From Symsagittifera roscoffensis (lineage: Eukaryota; Xenacoelomorpha; Acoela; Convolutidae), in contig NC_087065.1 of the NCBI RefSeq assembly GCF_963678635.1, forward strand, positions 27,483,254 through 27,547,253: DNA of 64,000 nucleotides, given 5' to 3'. Positions 8,462 through 17,291 of the stretch are shown piece after piece. The notes under the pieces are model-generated. The model did not search any database and was not told the DNA's origin. It was given only the letters and a program-made list of their open reading frames with translations. The position numbers were made by a program, and so were the translations under genes. How positions within the stretch are numbered: the stretch's first letter is position 1; every line of letters begins with the position of its first letter.

Positions 8462-11400
8462 ATGGCGTTGACAACGGCCGTGGAGAAGGTGATACCTGCA
8501 AGGAGTATTCCTCGTGGGCAGTCCCCGATGGAGCTCTTGACGCCTCGAGAAATGAGTCAGACAACGGAGACACGGATCCCGACAGCAACAGATCGAGTGA
8601 CAATCCCGGACCCTAGTGACACCTTGGGTGATCCCGTCGTGGAACAAACGGTGAGGAAGCTGATCGAGACAGCTGGACTAGTGGTCGCCAACAAGAATGC
8701 GCCAGGTTCTGGGGTGACTGCACCCTATGGAACGATCGACGACACGGGAAGAGTACGACTCTCCCAGACCGTGATCAGACAGGGAATAAGCGACGCGACG
8801 CCACTAATGGGGAGCTTTAAGGCCCCAGAGAGAAGAATACAGAAGATGCCAGCGAAGAAAGTGTCACGTGTAATAGACGTACAAAAGAATAATCAGTTGA
8901 GATATAACTTCACGGGAGTCCCGGCGACAGATCCGAGAGCTTGCTTCAATCGAGCGACTTGGAACCCGGCAGTAAACCTGCAACAACCGCCACTGGGGAC
9001 GTCACATCTGATACTGGGATACAGCTTAGTCAGAGTACTATCGAATTTGAGGACCTCTTGGGTCACCACGGTGATGGCTTTCGGAGGCGCGACGTTAGCC
9101 CAGTTATATCGGATGGTGGAACTAATGAATCCAGGGAGGATCCCCAATGTGATGATCCTGGTTGGAACGAATGACATCTCTAGAAGTTTGGATGAGCAGG
9201 AAGCACTATGGGAATCAATGATGGTGTGCTTGTTTACTACTCTCTGGCAGAAATTCAACTGCGCGGTACTGACCGTTTGCACTGTGCCAATGAACACAAG
9301 GAGCTTGACAGCAGCAGGGAGAAGGCACAACGAAGGAGTCGTCAGGTGGAATAATATCTTGAGGAATCTCGCAAGTCGGAATGCCGGAAGAATGATCCTC
9401 ATGGACATCGAACATGAGTTGAGAGCTATGGATCAGGCCAGGCTGACCACGGACGGCATCCACTTCGATAGTATAGAAGGACAGGCTTGGTTGAATCGAT
9501 TCTACCAAGAGCGGTTGGATGAGTTGGAAGTAGAACTCTTTGGCACAGGAGTGCTAAAGGAGGAAGGAACATCGAATGACACGGTGATTACCACCTTTGT
9601 GCCTCCTAGCCTGGAAACACGCTTGGGGACGGTCCCGGCCGTCACGAACTACAGACAACAGAGCTCCAGCGAACCAGGTCAAAGGACAGACGTTCAGGAT
9701 CGACTGGGAGAAGCGCCGGTGAGGAGGACCATTCATCCTAGGAGAAGACTAGGGCCAGTCAACCCAATGGAAGAGGCAACTGGCACGTCTAGATCAGACA
9801 CGAGGTCGGAGACGACAAGTACCAGTCGAGAGGAGAGAGGCCCGGATAGAGGCTCATTGATGTGGTCAAGACCCATACCATCTCCCTGGCATGTGTACAA
9901 GGACGAACTAATGAAGCTGGATCTCCAGAGGGTGAGCTTCATCGAGGATGCCAGGAGGATGTTGAATGGAGCGAGGCTATCCGTCAGTAAACTGTACTCG
10001 ATAACAGGCGTAGACTGGTTAATAGTCGCTGGCATAAATTTCAGCTCCACGTTGGCCTTGAGATTTGCTGACCTAGAGGGACTGCCCTCTAATAACACAA
10101 TGGGACCAGTCAACGCAAGACCATTGCAGGACGTGAGGTTGAATCATGATGAAGGGAATCGAGAAGAGAGACCTTGGAGATTTCTGGTAACAAGGGCGCC
10201 GATCAGACAACATGTGAAGATGTTCAGGCAGTTGAGCTCACCCCCAGGTCATGTGAAAGATAGAATATACCCGAAACAAGTGAGTCGAGATGTTGACGTC
10301 CAAAAGTACGGCGGATTGAAAGCGATGAAGAAAGATGAGACCATCTTTGCCGCGTACGACAAAGCAGAAATGAGGAAGGCCAAGATTATGATAGTAGTGA
10401 ATTCAGAGTTCGTGTACACTTCCAAGTCTCTGTTTTGGCCGGATGTCATAATGATGGCAGCGGTCGACCTGTACCTACTGCAAGCCGTATCTCTGGCAAT
10501 AGGGGTACAAAGACGGACGGACATGAACCCAGTCACGATCGTGTTTGCTGGCATCAATGACCACTTACACAGTAGAGGTTTTCTGAGCAGACTCAGAGAT
10601 CCTGCAATGGCAGAAAATGCAGTGTGGGCAGCGATAAAGGATATCCTGGAGTCAATGGGTGAAGTGGTGGATGCGACGAAGGAGGGGTCGTTCACCAAGG
10701 TGACACCGAGAGTAGTGTTCGCGCTGTCTCCGGGGTATGCATGTCTCCCGGATGGATTGAAATTCGTTAATGCGATCGTGACCTTTCTTTCGGAAGGGAA
10801 ATATGAGGTGATCATATCAGCCCCAAATCGCATGTTAGAGATGGAGAAGCTGAGACCACTCAGGGCTGAACTACTTGCGGTGTGGTCAGATATCTCGAAC
10901 GCGATGAGAGGATTCAAGGACCATGCGCTGCACATGTTAGTGTTGGATGAGGTGCTGGGGTTGGAACTGTCCAACTTCAGTCGACAGCTCAAACTTAAAC
11001 CGGGAATAGACGACGACCATCGAGTGGTCACAGCGATGTCGAACGACTTATGGTTCCGAGCAATGGAAGTAACAGGTGAAAAAGCGAGAAGGAAGAATTC
11101 ACAGGAGACTAGAGCTCATTTGGAGGCGATGGTTTTGAGGACCAAACCGGAGGCCAACCAGTGGTTACATCTAAGTCCTCGAGTAGCGGCATTGGGTGCA
11201 GATGCTTTTGAGCAAGGCCCTAGAATGATTAGGAAAATCCATGCCTACTTGTTGAAGGAGGTGAACCTAGCGGAAAATGCTGAAGAAAAGACGGCTGAGT
11301 TTGTGAATAGAATGTGCCAGTTTACCTTGGAAACCTTCCGAACCCAGGAAGTGAAGGGGGAAGAAGGCTTTGAACGAACAGATAGCATGCTGGAAGGGTT

Positions 11401-11647
11401 GGGAGCCGGATGGACCGCGTCCTTCTTGGCGAAAGTTTACCCGAAAGTTTCTCAATACATGATAAAGGATTTCCTCCAAGCAGTAGTGGAAGTATCGATT
11501 GTGGAGCTACTAGCCTTGTTTGTGACGTTTGGGGCGGATAGTTTCGTGAAAGGACCGGCGGTACTGCTCACCGAAGGAGTTCAGAATCTGCGGTTAGATG
11601 GACTTCTAACGTTGATTGCGATTACTCACGGAAACTTGGGGGATTAA
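8462..11647 (+). CDS. 1,061-residue polyprotein with two SGNH-hydrolase-like domains around a macrodomain-like stretch
   Basis: This is a single long ORF without introns. Residues about 180-350 show all SGNH (GDSL-esterase superfamily) blocks: nucleophile context GYS with S188, block II FGGATL (207-212), GTND with N237, and DGIH with D331 and H334. Residues about 490-590 resemble the start of a macrodomain (LIVAGINFSSTLALRF, then FLVTRAPIRQHV) and share the FLVTR...QHV signature with the module at 1684-2211. Residues about 640-860 look like a second, divergent SGNH domain: NS with S648, GIND with N699, and D850xxH853. VSRxxDVQK precedes both SGNH-like domains. Residues 400-470 are Ser/Thr/Arg-rich. 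Esterase domains are known in ORF1 of CR1-type LINEs, but this context is Gypsy-like. Substrate is unknown. The ORF may be a fragment of a larger polyprotein. Confidence 0.7.
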   Translation: MALTTAVEKVIPARSIPRGQSPMELLTPREMSQTTETRIPTATDRVTIPDPSDTLGDPVVEQTVRKLIETAGLVVANKNAPGSGVTAPYGTIDDTGRVRLSQTVIRQGISDATPLMGSFKAPERRIQKMPAKKVSRVIDVQKNNQLRYNFTGVPATDPRACFNRATWNPAVNLQQPPLGTSHLILGYSLVRVLSNLRTSWVTTVMAFGGATLAQLYRMVELMNPGRIPNVMILVGTNDISRSLDEQEALWESMMVCLFTTLWQKFNCAVLTVCTVPMNTRSLTAAGRRHNEGVVRWNNILRNLASRNAGRMILMDIEHELRAMDQARLTTDGIHFDSIEGQAWLNRFYQERLDELEVELFGTGVLKEEGTSNDTVITTFVPPSLETRLGTVPAVTNYRQQSSSEPGQRTDVQDRLGEAPVRRTIHPRRRLGPVNPMEEATGTSRSDTRSETTSTSREERGPDRGSLMWSRPIPSPWHVYKDELMKLDLQRVSFIEDARRMLNGARLSVSKLYSITGVDWLIVAGINFSSTLALRFADLEGLPSNNTMGPVNARPLQDVRLNHDEGNREERPWRFLVTRAPIRQHVKMFRQLSSPPGHVKDRIYPKQVSRDVDVQKYGGLKAMKKDETIFAAYDKAEMRKAKIMIVVNSEFVYTSKSLFWPDVIMMAAVDLYLLQAVSLAIGVQRRTDMNPVTIVFAGINDHLHSRGFLSRLRDPAMAENAVWAAIKDILESMGEVVDATKEGSFTKVTPRVVFALSPGYACLPDGLKFVNAIVTFLSEGKYEVIISAPNRMLEMEKLRPLRAELLAVWSDISNAMRGFKDHALHMLVLDEVLGLELSNFSRQLKLKPGIDDDHRVVTAMSNDLWFRAMEVTGEKARRKNSQETRAHLEAMVLRTKPEANQWLHLSPRVAALGADAFEQGPRMIRKIHAYLLKEVNLAENAEEKTAEFVNRMCQFTLETFRTQEVKGEEGFERTDSMLEGLGAGWTASFLAKVYPKVSQYMIKDFLQAVVEVSIVELLALFVTFGADSFVKGPAVLLTEGVQNLRLDGLLTLIAITHGNLGD

Positions 11648-13917
11648 TGAAGCTGACACGTTGTACAGAGCAGATGAAAGAGAGGGTGAGAAAATTGGAC
11701 ATGACGAAAGCCACGGACTCGTGGAATAAGATAAGAGACCTGAGACACACTCTTATCCAATATCTCTTACAACAAAATCGCTTTGGAACGGGAGAAAATG
11801 AGACTATCGAGAGAGAAAAAGATGTGAGACGACATGTTGGGGGCATGCTCCTACTAACCGATCTGTGCTTGGCCATGAGGACCGATCCCTTAGCGTTGAT
11901 CAGAGGAGCCACGGAGTTTGTGACAGTGATCTATGGACCAGCAGTCACTTTTGCGTTCCCTGATGTCAAGGTGGAGGCGTACAGGAGGTCGGTGCTGCAC
12001 CTGAACCTCATATCAGCAGTGGACGGCAGTGCGCTGAACTGGTGTGAGCAGCACGTGTTGCGAGAGCTCATGATCGAAGATCTGTTGTTTGCGAAGATAT
12101 CAGATCCAGAAATGACGGTCTTCAATTTTGACGATCACTTCCGTGATCGCATGGGAGAAGTAGAAAGAAGACACATCGAGGTGTTTCCGAAGCTTTGGAA
12201 TCTGAGACCCTATGATAAAACGAATGGTGAGATAACCAGAGTGCCTCGTCTCACTGCAGCATATCACAAGGTGAGAGAAGAGACGAAAGATTGGGGTGAT
12301 TACGAGAAGCTGCCGGAAGAAATCCCCGAATTCCCTCTGATAAGAAGGATGTTGCTCGGAGCAGTCTTCGTGGTACAAACTCCTAGGTTGAGAGCATTTG
12401 AAACCAATGAAAAGAGAATAGGGAATTTCGTGGGAACGATGGATCCATTCTTTGTGGGGAGAAATGCCGCCGTGTTACAATACGCACGAATTGCCTATAC
12501 GGATCAAGCGACGAGAAGACGAATAAGCAACGCCGCGACTCCCAAGCCTGGAAGATTTGACGAGGAATGGGCGGGATTAGGCTTAGCGCCTATGAAGATG
12601 AGAGGCAGGACCGAACTCTCTGAGGCCTCCTTGATCCTGACTAGTGTGAAACCGGAATTGAAAGTAGGAGGAACACTGCAGGCGAGAACCTTCCTAGCAA
12701 CCTTCGGCTGCGAGGAAATCAAAGTGGTCCATGGAGAAGAGGAAGATGGATCAGCTGGCACACTGATCATATCGAAACTTCCGAAAGGGGCCGACAATGA
12801 AAAGCAAGAACCCTCAAGCTCGAAGAAGGATATGTCAGAAGGAGATGACGGAAAGGGAGGAAGCCGTCAAGCGGAAGAACCCATGCAACAAGATGCAAGT
12901 CAAGCTGGTGGGAAAGACGACAGGGCATCGACAGGAGGAATATCCAGCCTGGATTTCAATATCTTCAGTGATCTTGAGAACAACGCGGATACGTTGGAGG
13001 CGACTGAGCCAGCGGATGAAGGCATTTCGACACTGGAACCTCCGTCAGCCTTTACAAAAATGAAACGGAATTTGCCGGAGAGCAGCTCTCCTGGCAATTC
13101 GAGAAATAACAAGCAAAGAATCCTCATGGAATCACCTAGGAGAAGAAGAAGAATAGAGGGCTCAGCCAGAGTACCTTTCTTGGGAACGTTGCCCGAAGAA
13201 GAGTGGGAAGTACATCATCGAGACCATGAAAGTAGGACGGGATGCAGATTGGACAGAGTGGCGTTCATGGAAGAAGTCTGGACAGTGGTTCAGAGCTATG
13301 GGACCGAGTCAATTTTGAAAACAGGTCTCAACCGACCATTGATGCGGGAAGTCCTTGACAAACTTGATGAGTGTGAAGGGAGATTGAGTGAGTTGTTGAT
13401 TGACTCAGCCACTGATGAAAGTGAGGCGAACTCTCCCATCAAGATGACACCTCAGGATGATAAAAGAGAGGTGGTGTATCTGTCAAGAACCAGGAGGGGA
13501 ACGATGCGATCAAAATTGGTGATTGATAAGATCAATGAGATGAAGATGAAGTTAGGCAGCAAGGTGATGCCGAGGAGAGTAGGAAAGACGAAGGTGGATT
13601 CAGAGATATCAATGAGAGCTGTCAATTCAGCGAAAAGAAAACGAGTCGAAGAGGCCTTGGATTTGAGACAAGGTGATTATCAATTACCTGGCATGGACAG
13701 AATGTTAACCGATGTAGCGATGGTGCCACCCATTCTCATGGCAGTGATAAAGTCAACAGGTTACAAATCCAAAAGGAGTGACCGCACTCTGACTGGAGCG
13801 ACCTTGGAAATGGAAATACTTAGCCAAAGTGGAGAAAGCGCAATGAAAGACTTTAAACCATCTCCCATGAACCACGGAAAGGGAAGTGTCGCAGGACAAC
13901 TAGTACCAGTGGAGTAG
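11647..13917 (+). CDS. 756-residue orphan ORF, probable continuation of the polyprotein
   Basis: The ATG shares its first base with the stop of the preceding ORF (taATG), in a different frame. A one-base indel in the G-run just upstream (11636-11641) could have joined them originally. I recognise no domain. The N-terminal 380 residues look globular and mixed alpha/beta, with an Arg-rich helical start. Residues about 380-500 are low-complexity, Ser/Asp/Glu/Lys-rich and probably disordered. A basic cluster (SPRRRRRIEG) near residue 495 could act as a nuclear localisation or nucleic-acid-binding patch. The C-terminal third is again charged and helical. The frame reopens in phase after the TAG at 13915-13917 (13930-14370). 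The function is unknown. Confidence 0.6.
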   Translation: MKLTRCTEQMKERVRKLDMTKATDSWNKIRDLRHTLIQYLLQQNRFGTGENETIEREKDVRRHVGGMLLLTDLCLAMRTDPLALIRGATEFVTVIYGPAVTFAFPDVKVEAYRRSVLHLNLISAVDGSALNWCEQHVLRELMIEDLLFAKISDPEMTVFNFDDHFRDRMGEVERRHIEVFPKLWNLRPYDKTNGEITRVPRLTAAYHKVREETKDWGDYEKLPEEIPEFPLIRRMLLGAVFVVQTPRLRAFETNEKRIGNFVGTMDPFFVGRNAAVLQYARIAYTDQATRRRISNAATPKPGRFDEEWAGLGLAPMKMRGRTELSEASLILTSVKPELKVGGTLQARTFLATFGCEEIKVVHGEEEDGSAGTLIISKLPKGADNEKQEPSSSKKDMSEGDDGKGGSRQAEEPMQQDASQAGGKDDRASTGGISSLDFNIFSDLENNADTLEATEPADEGISTLEPPSAFTKMKRNLPESSSPGNSRNNKQRILMESPRRRRRIEGSARVPFLGTLPEEEWEVHHRDHESRTGCRLDRVAFMEEVWTVVQSYGTESILKTGLNRPLMREVLDKLDECEGRLSELLIDSATDESEANSPIKMTPQDDKREVVYLSRTRRGTMRSKLVIDKINEMKMKLGSKVMPRRVGKTKVDSEISMRAVNSAKRKRVEEALDLRQGDYQLPGMDRMLTDVAMVPPILMAVIKSTGYKSKRSDRTLTGATLEMEILSQSGESAMKDFKPSPMNHGKGSVAGQLVPVE

Positions 13918-13929
13918 AACCGACTGACA

Positions 13930-14370
13930 GTGTCGGAGACTGTGTCAATAGATGAACCCGCCGGTGGATACATGGAGATGTTAGAAAACCGAAACTCGGC
14001 TAGAGGGTATGTGATGGCTCTGGAAGACGAAATGGCTATGGAAGGTTATCTGGAGACAATGTTGCGAGGCACCACCCTCAAGCAGAAGGCGTATGGAACT
14101 TTAGCGTCATCCGAGATGCAGGCGGAAACGATCGAGCAGATAGTGAGCCTTCCATGGAAAGCAGTGGTGTTGAAATACTTCGAAGAGGAAATTAGGACTG
14201 CGCCGAGAATACACGCTCTCATGGCAGTACCCTACGTGAGAACCGAATTACAACTGAGGTTCGCCTGGTGCATGATGGGATTAACTCGCAGGGAATATGA
14301 CTCAGAAGAAAGGAAAAGGTCAAAGGAAGAAAAAATTTTCCTCATGACGAACCTTATGAGGAGCTCATAA
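13930..14370 (+). pseudogene. Polyprotein continuation fragment (146 codons)
   Basis: In the same frame as 11647-13917, separated only by TAG 13915-13917. There is no ATG at its start (the frame opens on GTG), so it is better read as a downstream piece of the same protein than as its own gene. It is acidic and helical, with many Met and Glu residues and a KRSKEEK basic patch near the end. It is cut by a frameshift around 14335-14345 (an A-run followed by a T-run); the next frame continues with PYEELIRLEVKK. Confidence 0.5.
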
Positions 14371-14833
14371 GGTTGGAAGTGAAAAAGATATGGGCAAGAA
14401 GACGATTGATGCCATGGTTCAGAGCTAACATGACTGCATGGTTGTACGAATATGCCCAAAAGCATATGTCGAAGCACGGCAGAATGTACAGTGGATATCA
14501 GCTGGACATTGGAGCAGGAGCTTTCAAGCAAGCTTTCGTGACTCATCGGAATGCAGTGACCACCGCTGTAAAAAGATTTTCCAGGACGAGTGAACATTGT
14601 GGAAAGGAGAAGGAAGAGATGTTGAAGGAAGATTTGGAGAGAAACGTGACGTTGTGTCTCCACAACAGCTTCTGCCGAAACAGAGATTCTAACGTGGATC
14701 CCCTACCTTGTTGCAAATAGAGGGTAGAAGAGCAGAAGTGTTGGAGTATGATGCCATTTATAACGATGTGTTGCAAGACACAGAAACTGAAAGTGCTGAG
14801 TCAGTGTCACAGGGGCAAGAGATGGAACATTGA
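14346..14833 (+). pseudogene. Polyprotein C-terminal fragment with two frame changes
   Basis: Coding-like sequence continues in the next frame (LEVKKIWARRRLMPWF onward; the open part is 14373-14720), with a Lys/Arg-rich N-terminal part. Around 14700 the coding-like frame switches again to an acidic stretch (LEYDAIYNDVLQDTETESAE) that ends at TGA 14831-14833, the apparent original C-terminus. I recognise no domain. The frame changes make this a decayed end of the polyprotein that begins upstream. Confidence 0.5.
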
Positions 14834-15532
14834 CAAATGGTCGAAAGAACATGAGGCAAAAAGAGAGAAAATTAGAAGAAATTAGAAGTTTTAGAACTCC
14901 TAAACGACGAAAAGAAGAGAAAAAAAGGAATGACAAAGGAGAAGAAGTTAAAACTCAGAATTGTTTTATGTGTGTGAAAAAACTCAAGTGAGAAACTAAG
15001 CAACCAAGTTGTAATTGAAAACTGAAACATTTAGTTGAGCTTTGAACATTAAAGAATTTGTTGCATTTATAAATTTGCATTTTGATTTTAGTTAGTGGCT
15101 TTAGAGACACTTACTATTTATTTAAAAAGGCTTGAGTAAAGAGTATATTTAAATATTCCAGCCTGCATGACTGTTTTTAATCAACTAGGAGAACTGATCA
15201 CTATGTGGTGATATGAAAGTCTTGGGTAATCTCTCGAAGCGGGAGATTGTTTCATTTTTCTTTCTAACCACAGAGTTTCTTGGTTTTAATATTCAGGACA
15301 ATAACAAGAAAGATTTCCGAAGGGAAGAAGCATAGTAGGATAATTTTAGCTTGTTGGTTGGCAGGACTGTCCTGCAAACCAGCATCTTTTAAAATCTAGG
15401 AGAAAATGTTTTTAGTCAGGATATTGACATTGGAAGTCAGAAAAGATGGTTTTATCTTAGGTCATATCCTCAATGTGCAGATTAGTGAAAAAAATTTGAA
15501 GGCTATAGTGATGTAGTATGATGCCATTTATA
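14745..15532 (+). repeat. 18-bp perfect direct repeat pair, 770 bp apart
   Basis: AGTATGATGCCATTTATA occurs at 14745-14762, inside the last coding stretch of the polyprotein, and again at 15515-15532. Flanking bases differ immediately on both sides. It may be an unusual target duplication around an insertion, or the edge of a larger decayed repeat. Confidence 0.6.
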
Positions 15533-16635
15533 TTCTGCAGTGAGTCGATATGACGCGGATAAAAGTAATTTCGTGCATTTTGTAAATTCTGTTCGATGGC
15601 ACTGTACCAATTTTACGAACATTGCGAGATTCAATGAGGACATTGACCGGACTGTCCGGGGAGTATGTGACATTCGACCAGAAAGGACCAAAATGCAGAC
15701 GCAACAATTTCGAGTTTTTAGCAGCGAACCTTCCGAATTGGCGGTTTCGAAGGAATAAGAGCATTATTCGAACGATTGGACAAATTGTGAAGGCTGAAGG
15801 ATTCGGAAATTCCTAAATTTTAAAAATTCGAATTGATGACGTAACAATTCTAAGAAACGTCAAAAACGGCCATTTTAGAGAAGAAACTGAAATAAACACA
15901 ACAACATTAGTTGCGATAGCGATAACGACGAGAATTGTGATTGGAAAACAACAACAAATTGCAGAAGTAGCAGAGACCGTTCCGAGTTGCAATTATTGTG
16001 TCGCTACAATAGTTGCAAGGCCGTTGCGAACAACGGTGAAGGGTGGAAGACAGCCTTCCGGAGGGAAGATAAGGGTCTTATTTCTCCGGATTCAAGAATC
16101 CGGAGGGGTCTCGGGACTGGAACTTATATCATTTTATACAATATTTTAAGCTTCCCTATTATGTCCTGAATTGAATTTAATTAACATCTCAATTCATTTT
16201 GCTAGGATGAGAAGCTAGGAGTTGGGGGAAAGGGTTGATCCATCTTCGATGGAGATGATGATTTTTATCTACTGAGCAAAAACAATAATAATTCAATAAA
16301 TAGTAGTAGCACTATTTTTAGGAGTGACCTCGTGGTCTGGGGATACTGAGACCCAGCCATGAGCTCACTATTTCTGCATGTAATCTAGTTAATTTGAGTG
16401 TTTTGACCGAAGCCGAAAGCAGTAAAGTTTTGTCGACCCGATGTTAGAAAGACCACCAAAAGAACTGGCTTGGGTAGAGACGGCGAAAAACATGTAAAGC
16501 TCTGTTTAGACGTTGGCCAGTCGTCTTAGGATCTAGCTTTATTTTCCGTCGAAATGTATCTTCCGGGCGAATGTTACAATATTGTAAATGTGATATTGTA
16601 AATAATGCTAATGTGATATTGTAAAAAACCTATGT
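14834..16635. other. Non-coding region downstream of the polyproteins (candidate element 3' region)
   Basis: No convincing ORF. It begins with a purine-rich tract (about 14848-14950) of the sort that can serve as a polypurine tract. It contains AATAAA-like sites and a perfect inverted repeat of the TCCGGATTC...GAATCCGGA type near 16084-16103. An 18-bp perfect direct repeat links it to the polyprotein end (14745-14762 and 15515-15532). An LTR could lie here, but I cannot pair two LTR copies within the window. Confidence 0.4.
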
Positions 16636-16636
16636 A

Positions 16637-16740
16637 AACTGATGTTTTATCGTCATTTAGATTAGTTTATTGTAAGAATCCTGACGATGCACATAGTTGC
16701 AAAAACGTTTGAAATTTACTTTTTAACAGAAATTTTTTCT
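16637..16740. repeat. Dispersed ~100-bp repeat, copy 1
   Basis: About 85-90% identical, by eye, to 22397-22500. Both contain the core TTTATCGTCATTTAGATTAG and end in GTTTGAAATTTACTTTTT. The segment TGACGATGCACATAGTTGCAAAAACG resembles the catalytic core layout of minimal hammerhead ribozymes (CUGANGA, short stem, GAAA), but with substitutions. The repeat abuts the truncated LINE 5' piece at 16741. Confidence 0.6.
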
Positions 16741-17117
16741 ATTGTTTTAGAGATTTTCATCTTCTGTTGCATTGTTGTGCGGAATTGTTTGAGTTAGTCG
16801 GAAGCAAAATTTCGATATGCCTGCACCAGATTTTCAGCTGACTTGACATTTTCTCTCAAGAATCGGGGGATGATTATGATTATTTGGATTTGTTTGTTTT
16901 CTTCCTTCGATTTGTTAGCTGTTAGCGCATTTCTGAATTTTGTCTCAGTTTCAATCAGCACTTCATGAGTAATTGCTAGCTGAGATTCCGTCAGTTGTTG
17001 TTGACTGATGACTTAGTTTTACTCGTGGGGGCAAAAAAAAGCCTTCACCCGGACATATACTTGAAAAAATATATTTATTTTTCTCTTTCGAAATGTAGAA
17101 ATCAGAAGGCAAAAACC
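16741..17117 (-). mobile_element. Truncated second copy of the Tx1/L1-type LINE (5' UTR and start of ORF1 only)
   Basis: Minus-strand sequence matches the 5' end of the full LINE (21520-21892) at roughly 85-90% by eye: the 5' UTR, the ORF1 start region and its first 80 or so codons. The ORF1 start codon is damaged in this copy (the plus strand reads gactgatgac where the intact copy has gactcatgac). The piece stops at 16741 against the dispersed repeat. In transcript order it lies directly after the poly(A) tail of the full element. Confidence 0.85.
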
Positions 17118-17291
17118 TTTTTTTTTTTTTTTTCAAATTGTAAATTAAATTTGTTTAGTTAAGAGTTTCATAATCAATATGTACAACAAATAACATCATA
17201 TTTGTTCAAATTTGTTCAATTGACATTACTTTTACCGGATACCGAGTATCCTGGTTTGTTGCTGAAGTCTTACATTTCCTTATAGTTTAGA

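Noticed and set aside
15503-15816. Overlapping small ORFs on both strands near 15.6 kb
   Set aside because: Mutual shadows with no motif; one contains the 18-bp direct repeat.
16320-16375. tRNA- or SINE-like sequence (GACCTCGTGGTCTGGGGATACTG region)
   Set aside because: Resembles an internal promoter box loosely, but no cloverleaf or second box could be placed.
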